Positions 1 through 7,136 of a stretch of 13,504 nucleotides of DNA are shown here, piece after piece. The position numbers and the translations under genes are program-made. The stretch is from Pseudolysobacter sp964466115. Its GTDB lineage: Bacteria; Pseudomonadota; Gammaproteobacteria; Xanthomonadales; Rhodanobacteraceae. The DNA lies in contig CAYXMH010000037.1 in NCBI GenBank assembly GCA_964466115.1, forward strand, positions 1-13,504, written 5' to 3'. Within the stretch, counting starts at the first letter, position 1, and each line of letters opens with the position of its first letter. The notes under the pieces are model-generated. The model made no database searches. It saw only the letters and a list, made by a program, of their open reading frames with translations, and was not told where the DNA came from.

Positions 1-560
1 CCACAGACTTTGCGGTCACGGCAACGGGCACGGCGTCGGGCAATGTGGCCTCGGTTTCCGCAGCCAGCGGAACGACGATCGATGTTACGGTCGATACGAT
101 CACCGGTGATGGTACGTTGCGGTTGGATCTCAATGCCGCAGCGACGGGCATTACCGATTCCGCAAGCAATGCGATCAGTGGCGGGTTTACCAGCGGTCAA
201 ACCTACACGATCGACAGCACGGCACCGTCGGTTTCCTCGATCAACCGCCAAACACCGGCGACTGCATCGACGAATGCGACCAGCGTGGTGTATCGAGTGA
301 CGTTTAGCGAGAGTGTCAGTGGAGTCGATACCACGGACTTTGCGATCACGGCTACAGGCACGGCGTCGGGCAATGTGGCCTCGGTTTCTGCAGCCAGCGG
401 AACGACGATCGATGTCACGGTCGATACGATCACCGGCGACGGTACATTGCGGTTAGATCTCAATGCCGCAGCGACGGGTATTACCGATAGCGCAACGAAC
501 GCAATCAGTGGTGGATTTACCAGCGGCCAGACCTACACGATCGATAACACGGCACCTTCC
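1..560 (+). repeat. Tandem 330-bp (110-residue) coding repeat in gene 1
   Basis: Bases 1-231 match bases 331-561 with no length change, giving a period of exactly 330 bases; for example CAATGTGGCCTCGG occurs at 41 and 371. By eye about 85-90% of bases agree, and most differences fall at third codon positions, so the protein copies are almost the same. The copy number cannot be counted because the gene is cut by the window edge. Confidence 0.9.
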
Positions 561-1304
561 GTCACGTCGATCAACAGAGCCGGTGTTAGCCCAACGACTG
601 CTTCTAGCATCGATTACACGGTGACATTCTCAGAAACGGTAACCGGGGTTGGCGCATCCGATTTCACACTGACGGCCACCGGCACTGCCAGCGGCACGAT
701 CGCCTCGGTTACACCGGTGAGCGGCAGCGTGTATACCGTGACGGTGAACCACCAATTCGGGACGGGTACTCTGCAGCTGGATTTGAACAGCAGTGGCACG
801 GGGATAGCCGATTCGGTCGGTAATGCGATCACCACGGGTCATAGTGGCGATCAGACCTACAGCGTGTCGCCGGCGGTCGATGTGAACGTTGCATTCACGC
901 GCGATATGAGCAGTGCCAATGAAGGTGGAATCATCATCTACACCTTCACGGTGCTGAATAATGGGTCTGCCGGTACCTCGACCTTGAACCCAGCGACGAT
1001 GACAGCGCAATTCACGCCGCCGGGAACACTGACGAGTGTGACTTGGACTTGTACGGACGGACTCGGTACGACCGGCGCTTGTCCGAGTGCCAGTGGGTCG
1101 GGAGCAATTAGTGAGACTGTGACGTTGGCACCCACCGAGAGTGTGATCTACATGGTCAGTGGAACGGTGGGTGAGACCGAAGGCAACACGTTGTCGGTGA
1201 CGGCAGCGATTACGCCGGTCGAACACGATATTAGTGCGGCGGACAATACCGAAACGTATGCGTTACCGGTGGGCGTCTTCATCAACGGATTTGAAGACAA
1301 CTAA
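1..1304 (+). CDS. Secreted Ig-like repeat protein with DUF11-like domain, 5' truncated (gene 1)
   Basis: The reading frame is open to the left edge, so the N-terminus and signal peptide lie outside the window. The GTG at 45 is internal (a Val in the repeat), not a start. What remains is about 433 residues. It contains most of one type-B repeat (to about base 230), a second complete one (about 231-560), a third, more divergent one (about 561-870), a DUF11-like domain (about 874-1255) and the tail GVFINGFEDN (1272-1301). Each B repeat has the pattern YxVTFSExVxGVxxxDFxxTATGTASG ... GTLxLDLN ... YTID, typical of bacterial Ig-like beta-sandwich modules in secreted proteins. The DUF11-like domain has W-T-C and A-C-P, a likely disulfide pair. 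By family, a structural extracellular or adhesin-like role is the best guess; no enzyme motif is visible. A strong hairpin follows the stop. The DUF11 part closely resembles that of the next gene, including the shared DMSSANEG, which indicates tandem gene duplication. Confidence 0.9.
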   Translation, partial: TDFAVTATGTASGNVASVSAASGTTIDVTVDTITGDGTLRLDLNAAATGITDSASNAISGGFTSGQTYTIDSTAPSVSSINRQTPATASTNATSVVYRVTFSESVSGVDTTDFAITATGTASGNVASVSAASGTTIDVTVDTITGDGTLRLDLNAAATGITDSATNAISGGFTSGQTYTIDNTAPSVTSINRAGVSPTTASSIDYTVTFSETVTGVGASDFTLTATGTASGTIASVTPVSGSVYTVTVNHQFGTGTLQLDLNSSGTGIADSVGNAITTGHSGDQTYSVSPAVDVNVAFTRDMSSANEGGIIIYTFTVLNNGSAGTSTLNPATMTAQFTPPGTLTSVTWTCTDGLGTTGACPSASGSGAISETVTLAPTESVIYMVSGTVGETEGNTLSVTAAITPVEHDISAADNTETYALPVGVFINGFEDN

Positions 1305-1312
1305 CCTCGCTT

Positions 1313-1344
1313 AAGACCCTTCCCCTTTGATGGGGAAGGGTCTT
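1313..1344 (+). terminator. Hairpin after gene 1, probable transcription terminator
   Basis: A perfect 13-bp stem, AAGACCCTTCCCC (1313-1325) with its complement (1332-1344), closes a 6-base loop, TTTGAT, starting 9 bases after the stop codon. No clean U-run follows (TCTTGTGGG), so it is not a textbook intrinsic terminator; it could equally be an end-stabilising hairpin. Its core CCCC-TTTGAT-GGGG resembles the hairpins at both ends of the element at 13018-13248. Confidence 0.65.
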
Positions 1345-1378
1345 GTGGGTAGTAGGAGTTTTGTTTCAACAGCGCTGT

Positions 1379-1440
1379 AAGGAATGCAGTGTGAATTTGA
1401 AGTGAGGGACCGGTTTTTCTTCAAGTACAACGCATTCCTT
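1379..1440. repeat. Nested imperfect inverted repeat upstream of gene 2
   Basis: AAGGAATGC (1379-1387) is the exact inverse complement of GCATTCCTT (1432-1440). Inside these arms TTGAAG (1397-1402) pairs with CTTCAA (1419-1424) around the loop TGAGGGACCGGTTTTT. It lies about 100 bases before the start of gene 2, so it could be a leader RNA structure or an operator. No known riboswitch or regulator site is recognised in it. Confidence 0.45.
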
Positions 1441-1536
1441 GTCAGTGGTGTTGGATTGCAGCACCCGTGAGGTTGCCGCACGCAGCGGTTACGGATCGGT
1501 CGGCAACCCATTGATATGGTCTACTTGGAGAATCCA

Positions 1537-4500
1537 ATGCGCAGCGCTCTTGATATTTCCGCATCTAGTTGTTCGATTAGCCGTCTGCTTGTATTACTAA
1601 GCGCCGGCTTTTTTCTTTGCGCGGGCCAAGCCGCTTTCGCAGTGGTGCCAACCGTTTTGGCGGTGGATTCACCGACCGCAGACGCCACCTACAAGATTGG
1701 CGATACCATTGATATTACCATCCAGTTCAGCGAAGCGGTGACGGTGGACACGACCGGCGGTACGCCAGCATTGGGATTAAATAATGCGGCCTCGGCTCTC
1801 TACTTTTCAGGTAGCACCACCGACACATTGACGTTTCGATATACAGTTGGAAGCGGGGATAGCTCGCCTGATTTGGATTACAACGCAACCAACTCGTTAA
1901 CCGATGGCGGCGGCAGCATCCTCGACTCGGCAACGGGCATGGACCCCGCCGATTTGACACTCGCGGCGCCCGGTGGATTTCATGCTGTACATGACATAGT
2001 CGTAGACGGCATTGCGCCGACGGTAACGTCGGTAACCGTACCCGCCGATGCCACGTATGGCATCGGCCAGAATCTCGACTTTACGGTGAACTTTGACGAT
2101 ACCGTCACCGTCGATACCACGGGAGGTACGCCAAGAATTGGTGTGACAATGGATACCGGCGGAACGGTGTATGCCAGCTATCTATCGGGAACCGGTACGG
2201 CGGCGTTGGTGTTCCGTTACACCGTTGCCGAAGGCGTTCTCGATTCGACCGGCATTGCGCTAGCTGCAAACATCGATGCCAATAGCGGGACCTTGAGGGA
2301 CTCGGTCGGCAATAATGCGGATCCAGCCCTGAATTCCGTTGGTGACACTACCCACGTATTCGTCGATGGCGTGAGGCCGACGGTATTAACGGTGGACTCC
2401 ATAACCCCAGATGGCACCTACAAGATCGGCGATACGATTCATGTAACGGTGACGTTTACCAAAGCGATTACGGTGGTGGTCGGCGGTACGCCGACAATCG
2501 GGTTGCAGGGTACCGATCAGGCATTCTACGTATCGGGTAGTGGTGCTGCGACGTTGACGTTTGACTATACGGTGGCGGCGGGCAATAGCTCTGCGGACCT
2601 CAATTACGCGGGCACTACTTCGTTATATCTGAATGGCGGCAGCTTCCGTGATGCGGTTGGCAACGATGCCTCATTGACGTTGCCGGCGACGGGTGCCGCA
2701 ACGTCGCTCGGTGGAAACCGCGATATCGTAATCGATGGCGTGCGGCCGGTCGTATCCAGTATCAACCGTCAATCACCGGCCGCGGCCACGACGAACGCGA
2801 CGAGCGTGACGTATCAAGTCACATTTGCCGAAAGCGTCACTGGCGTTGATGTAACGGACTTTACGTTAACGACGACCGGTACCGCTTCGGGTACGGTTTT
2901 CTCGGTCTCCGCGGCCAGCGGCACGACGTTTGATGTGGTCGTAAACTCAATCACCGGTGATGGTTCGTTGCGGTTGGACTTGACGGTCGGCGGCACCGGT
3001 ATAGCCGATGCGGTTGGCAATGGGATTGTCACCGGCTACAGCGGCCAAACGTACACGATCGACAACACAGGGCCGGTTTCTACCTCAGTGGATGTGCCGG
3101 CCAGTCGTACGTATATCGCTTCCAACTGCTGTCTGTACTTCATTATCTTTGATTATTTGGATTTTGTGGTGCATTTTGATTCACCGGTTTTTGTCTCCGG
3201 AGGGTTTCCTCTCGGAACCGCGTATTTCGATCTTAATGTCGGAGGCGTTTCCAAAGAGGTGGTTTACACATCCGGATCGGGCACTAACGCATTAACGTTC
3301 CATTGGGTAGCGGAGGCGGGTGATTCTGATACCAATGGTGTTGTGGTTGGCAGCTTGCATACACCCGCGGGCAGCAGTTTGCAGGATGCCGTTGGGAACA
3401 ACGCCGATTTGACTCTCAATAGCGTCGGCGATACCAGCGCCGTGTTGGTGGATGGAATCATACCTACGGTTGTTTCCATCAATCGCGTCGGTGCCAATCC
3501 GACGAATGCATCGAGTGTGGATTACACCGTGACATTTTCCGAAGACGTGACCCATGTCGACGCATCCGACTTTTCCCTGACGGCAACGGGTACAGCGGCA
3601 GGCACCGTTGCTTCGGTGACGCCCGTTAGCGCCAGTGTCTACACCGTTACCGTCAATAGCATCACAGGTGCCGGTACTTTGCGGTTGGATTTAAACGCGG
3701 TACCAACCACTGGCATCACGGATACGCCGGGTAATCCAATTCTTACGGCGTTCAGCAGTGGTCAGACGTATACGATTGACGCCGCCGCGCCCTCCGTCTC
3801 GTCGATTGCGCGAAATTATCCATCGGCAGCAATCACCAACGCGACGATCGTGAACCCACGAATCACTTTTAGCGAGGATGTCAGCGGGGTCGATGTGTCG
3901 GATTTCAGTTTAACGTTGACCGGCACTGCAACCGGCACAATCGCATTGGTGACAGCGGAATCCGCATCAAGCTATGTAGTAAGAATCGAAGGCATTTCCG
4001 GTGATGGCACATTAAGGCTGGACCTTAATTCATCAGGAACGGGTATTGTGGATACGGCGAGCAATGCAGTCAGTGGCGGCTTTACCAGCGGGGAGGTATA
4101 CACCATAGACCAAACCTCGCCGGCGGGCGTTTCAATCAATCGAGCCGATACTGACCCTACGACGGCGGCGAGTGTCGATTACACCGTTTCGTTTTCCGAA
4201 ACAGTAACCGGTGTTGATGTGTCCGATTTTGTTTTGGGGCACAGCGGCAGCGCCAACGGTGTAATTGCAACGGTAACCCCCGTCAGCGGCAGCGTGTATA
4301 CAGTTACCGTGAATAGTCTTGTCGGAAGCGGCACATTGCGATTGGATTTGGATGCCGGTGCAACCATCGGTGATCCGGCCGGTAATGGAATTTCGGGTGG
4401 TCTAACCGGCCAGGTTTATACCGTAACGCCGGCAATCGACGTACGAGTGGGCTTCACGCGCGATATGAGCAGCGCCAATGAGGGCAATCCTATCGTCTAT

Positions 4501-4851
4501 ACGTTCACTGTTGTTAATAACGGGCCGGGCACTGCGACTGGTGTAGGCGTTCAGCTTACGCCGCCGGGAACGTTAACCGGTGCGGCCTGGAGCTGCACGA
4601 ATGGCACCGGCGGCGCAACGTGCCCAAATGCAAGTGGAATGGGGGCAATTAACGAAACGGTGAATATGCCCTCGGGCGGCAGTTTGATCTATATGCTCAG
4701 CGGCACCGTGGGTGAAACCGAAGGCAATGCTTTGTCGCTGACGGTAACGGTGGTGCCTCCTACAGGAGTGCACGATTTGAGCCATGCGGAGGATTCGGAA
4801 ACCTACACGTTGCCGGTGGGTGTGTATATCAACGGGTTTGAAGACAACTGA
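1537..4851 (+). CDS. Large secreted Ig-like repeat protein with DUF11-like domain and GVYINGFEDN tail (gene 2)
   Basis: This predicted 1104-residue exported protein starts at ATG 1537 rather than at the in-frame ATG 1516, because TTGGAGA (1524-1530) gives a good ribosome-binding site only for 1537 and the signal peptide then has normal length. Residues 1-35 are a Sec signal (Arg16, hydrophobic LLVLLSAGFFLCAG, cleavage after AFA). The modules run A (36-158), A (159-278), A (279-401), B (402-511), A (512-641, with an odd insertion), B (642-748), B (749-858), B (859-966), DUF11-like (967-1090) and the tail (1095-1104). Type A reads TYKIGDTIDITIQFSEAVTV ... LTFRYTV ... VGNNADxxLNSVGDT; type B reads VTFSExVTGVDxSDF ... 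GTLRLDL. Both look like bacterial Ig-like folds, so a cell-surface or extracellular structural role is inferred. The DUF11 cysteine pair (WSC...TCP) is present. There is no beta-barrel, lipobox or membrane anchor. A hairpin terminator follows. Confidence 0.93.
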   Translation: MRSALDISASSCSISRLLVLLSAGFFLCAGQAAFAVVPTVLAVDSPTADATYKIGDTIDITIQFSEAVTVDTTGGTPALGLNNAASALYFSGSTTDTLTFRYTVGSGDSSPDLDYNATNSLTDGGGSILDSATGMDPADLTLAAPGGFHAVHDIVVDGIAPTVTSVTVPADATYGIGQNLDFTVNFDDTVTVDTTGGTPRIGVTMDTGGTVYASYLSGTGTAALVFRYTVAEGVLDSTGIALAANIDANSGTLRDSVGNNADPALNSVGDTTHVFVDGVRPTVLTVDSITPDGTYKIGDTIHVTVTFTKAITVVVGGTPTIGLQGTDQAFYVSGSGAATLTFDYTVAAGNSSADLNYAGTTSLYLNGGSFRDAVGNDASLTLPATGAATSLGGNRDIVIDGVRPVVSSINRQSPAAATTNATSVTYQVTFAESVTGVDVTDFTLTTTGTASGTVFSVSAASGTTFDVVVNSITGDGSLRLDLTVGGTGIADAVGNGIVTGYSGQTYTIDNTGPVSTSVDVPASRTYIASNCCLYFIIFDYLDFVVHFDSPVFVSGGFPLGTAYFDLNVGGVSKEVVYTSGSGTNALTFHWVAEAGDSDTNGVVVGSLHTPAGSSLQDAVGNNADLTLNSVGDTSAVLVDGIIPTVVSINRVGANPTNASSVDYTVTFSEDVTHVDASDFSLTATGTAAGTVASVTPVSASVYTVTVNSITGAGTLRLDLNAVPTTGITDTPGNPILTAFSSGQTYTIDAAAPSVSSIARNYPSAAITNATIVNPRITFSEDVSGVDVSDFSLTLTGTATGTIALVTAESASSYVVRIEGISGDGTLRLDLNSSGTGIVDTASNAVSGGFTSGEVYTIDQTSPAGVSINRADTDPTTAASVDYTVSFSETVTGVDVSDFVLGHSGSANGVIATVTPVSGSVYTVTVNSLVGSGTLRLDLDAGATIGDPAGNGISGGLTGQVYTVTPAIDVRVGFTRDMSSANEGNPIVYTFTVVNNGPGTATGVGVQLTPPGTLTGAAWSCTNGTGGATCPNASGMGAINETVNMPSGGSLIYMLSGTVGETEGNALSLTVTVVPPTGVHDLSHAEDSETYTLPVGVYINGFEDN

Positions 4852-4866
4852 TCTTGCCCTTGAAAT

Positions 4867-4897
4867 CTATCCTTCTCCCGAAGCGGGGGAAGGATAG
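4867..4897 (+). terminator. Hairpin after gene 2, probable transcription terminator
   Basis: CTATCCTTCTCCCG (4867-4880) pairs with CGGGGGAAGGATAG (4884-4897), with one G-U pair and the loop AAG, giving a 14-bp stem that starts 15 bases after the stop. No U-run follows. Its position and strength match the hairpin after gene 1, but the sequence differs. Confidence 0.65.
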
Positions 4898-5171
4898 AGG
4901 TTCGCCGTCCCGTGATTTGTGCGCTTCGCACAAGGGTATTCATCTGTAATCGCTCTAGCGCTTTATGCAAGCGTCGTTGCTGTCAAGCCGCAGCGAAAAA
5001 TCACGTTACTTCTAACGGCCTTTGGCATATCCATTGCTTGATATTGCGAGGAACCGCTTCTTGCTCTGTTTTTTGACGTGGAGCATTATTCCATTTGCAG
5101 ATTTAGTACAAATGTAAGTAGCGGATTTGTACGTAAAGTCATTGTTTTGCATTGCTTATTTGGAGAATCCT
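4898..5171 (+). other. Intergenic leader between genes 2 and 3
   Basis: No gene is visible in this stretch. It holds a second, smaller hairpin, TTGTGCG (4917-4923) with CGCACAA (4927-4933). TTGACG (5073-5078) could be a -35 element, but no convincing -10 lies at the right distance. The last bases, TTGGAGAATCC (5160-5170), are the ribosome-binding site of gene 3, identical to that of gene 2 at 1524-1534. Confidence 0.5.
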
Positions 5172-7046
5172 ATGCGCGGATATCGTTATGGTTTGCCATT
5201 CGCACGGCACACCTGCCGCGCAGCGTTTTTTTTGAACGCACTGTTATTTTTCGGGCTGGCGCAGAGTGTTTATGCGGCCGCGCCGGTAATTCAGTCCCAA
5301 ACAATTCCCGCTAACGCAACGTATGTCGTCGGGGAACATTTGGACTTCACGGTGACGTGGGATCAGTCAGTCACAGTAACGGGGACACCCGGCATTTCGG
5401 TCATTCTTAGCGTCGGCGGGCCAGTCAGCGCGAACTATGTCTCCGGTAGCGGCACACCCACTTTGCTATTTCGTTACACCATCGTCTCGGGAAACAATGA
5501 CAACGACGGCATTATCGTCGACAGTTCCATCACCTTGGCCGGTGGCACGATCCAAAATGCTGGTCATGAAAACGCCGCGGTTACTGGCATCATTTTCGGA
5601 TCAACCGCAAATATTTTTGTCGATGGCATTGCCCCAACAGTCACTTCAGTGACAGTGCCCGCCGATGGTACCTACGGGCTTGGGCAAAACATGGACTTCG
5701 TCGTGCACTTTAGCGAGAACGTCATTGTGGATACCAGTATTGGCAATCCTTACCTTTTTTTGACCTTGGACTCCGGGTTTCAATTCCTCAATTACATGGG
5801 TATTGGCAGTGGTACCAATGCACTGACGTTTCGCTATACCGTCCCGGCGAATAAGTATGACACCGATGGGATAGTGCTGGGTGGCTCAATGGCTTTGAAT
5901 ATGGGCACGATACGCGATGCCGCGGGCAATAATATCGATACCACGCTGAACGGCGTACCTAGCACGACCGGGATCTTGGTCGATACGTATCCCCCGAGCG
6001 TCAATTCAATCGAGCGCGTGGGCAGCAGTTCGACCCATGCCAGCAGCGTTGATTTTACGGTGACGTTTTCCGAGAGCGTTATTCATGTGGACGCAACGGA
6101 TTTCTCATTGCAGACAACCGGTAGCGTCAGCGGATCTATTTCGGCGAGCATTGCGGGTAGCGGAAGCGTCTACACCGTGACAGTCAACGGCATCACCGGC
6201 GAAGGTACATTGCGGTTGGATCTTAATCCATTTACCGACATCGTTGATGCGTCGGACAACGGCAATTCCAGCGGGTATAGCGGCGGCCAAGTGTATACAA
6301 TCGATGCAACGGCACCCACGGTATCCTCGATTGCCCGCCTTAATCCCGTGGGGCCAAGTACGACCCTCTCCAGTGTGATTTACCGGGTTACTTTCAGTGA
6401 ATCGATCAGTGGTCTTGATGTCAACGATTTTAATTTGGTTTCAACTGGCACGGCGACCGGTTCGATTGCGTCGGTATCGGCAGCCAATGGTAACGCGATC
6501 GATGTAACCATAAACGCCATTTCGGGCGATGGCACTTTGGGCTTGAATTTAAAGAGCAGCGGCACCGGCATTGCGGACGCCGCTGCCAACCCAATTAGTG
6601 GCGGATTTACTGGCGAAGTCTACACGATCAACCATGGCATCGACGTGCGTGCCAGCATCAGCAATGGCGCAACGTATCTGCGGGGCGGAACACCAGTGGA
6701 TTACACCATTACCATCGTAAATAATGGACCAAACCCTGCCACCGGCGTGGCGATCGTTTTCTCGCCACCGGCGGCATTCACCGGAGTGTCTTGGAGTTGC
6801 CTCGGTGCTGGGACGGCGGCTTGCCCAAATGACTCAGGTACCGGTGCGATTGGCGAAACCGCCAATTTGCCTTCAGGCGGCAGTTTAACTTACCTCGTTC
6901 ATGGTGACATACCCGCCAGTCCGGAGGCTACGATCAGCGCGACGGTAACGGTAGCGCCGCCAAGTAGTGTGAATGACCTTAGCGCATCGGACAACAGCGC
7001 AACCGACACCGATCCCGTCGGAATCTTCATTAACGGTTTCGAATAG
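5172..7046 (+). CDS. Secreted Ig-like repeat protein with DUF11-like domain and GIFINGFE tail (gene 3)
   Basis: This is a predicted 624-residue exported protein. ATG 5172 is chosen over the in-frame ATG 5127 because it follows the site TTGGAGAATCC and begins a normal signal peptide (MRGYRY..., hydrophobic AAFFLNALLFFGLA, cleavage after VYA at residue 35). The modules are type A (36-152), type A (153-273), type B (274-380), type B (381-487), a DUF11-like domain (488-610) and the tail GIFINGFE (617-624), directly before the stop. It is a shorter paralogue of gene 2: the second A module opens with APTVTSVTVPADGTYGLGQN, close to the A2 module of gene 2. The DUF11 cysteines are in WSC and ACP. A structural, surface or extracellular role is inferred from the repeats alone. 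Gene 4 begins 90 bases downstream with only a weak 6-bp hairpin (7052-7068) between, so the two may share a transcript. Confidence 0.93.
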   Translation: MRGYRYGLPFARHTCRAAFFLNALLFFGLAQSVYAAAPVIQSQTIPANATYVVGEHLDFTVTWDQSVTVTGTPGISVILSVGGPVSANYVSGSGTPTLLFRYTIVSGNNDNDGIIVDSSITLAGGTIQNAGHENAAVTGIIFGSTANIFVDGIAPTVTSVTVPADGTYGLGQNMDFVVHFSENVIVDTSIGNPYLFLTLDSGFQFLNYMGIGSGTNALTFRYTVPANKYDTDGIVLGGSMALNMGTIRDAAGNNIDTTLNGVPSTTGILVDTYPPSVNSIERVGSSSTHASSVDFTVTFSESVIHVDATDFSLQTTGSVSGSISASIAGSGSVYTVTVNGITGEGTLRLDLNPFTDIVDASDNGNSSGYSGGQVYTIDATAPTVSSIARLNPVGPSTTLSSVIYRVTFSESISGLDVNDFNLVSTGTATGSIASVSAANGNAIDVTINAISGDGTLGLNLKSSGTGIADAAANPISGGFTGEVYTINHGIDVRASISNGATYLRGGTPVDYTITIVNNGPNPATGVAIVFSPPAAFTGVSWSCLGAGTAACPNDSGTGAIGETANLPSGGSLTYLVHGDIPASPEATISATVTVAPPSSVNDLSASDNSATDTDPVGIFINGFE

Positions 7047-7136
7047 GGTGGATCTTGGCCCTCAAGATGTTCCTGCAAGAAAACGGTGGGCTAAACACCT
7101 GCGCTGAGTAATCTGTTTCCAGTAAATGGGGTCTGT

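Noticed and set aside
630..1226. Reverse-strand open frame of 198 codons opposite gene 1
   Set aside because: It is rich in Arg and His, overlaps the well-supported gene 1 entirely, and shows no recognisable domain.
1516..1536. Earlier in-frame start of gene 2
   Set aside because: No ribosome-binding site precedes it, and TTGGAGA sits inside it at the right distance for ATG 1537. The same reasoning rejects 5127 for gene 3.
5073..5109. Sigma70-type promoter TTGACG before gene 3
   Set aside because: No acceptable -10 hexamer lies 16-18 bases downstream, so a promoter call would be a guess.
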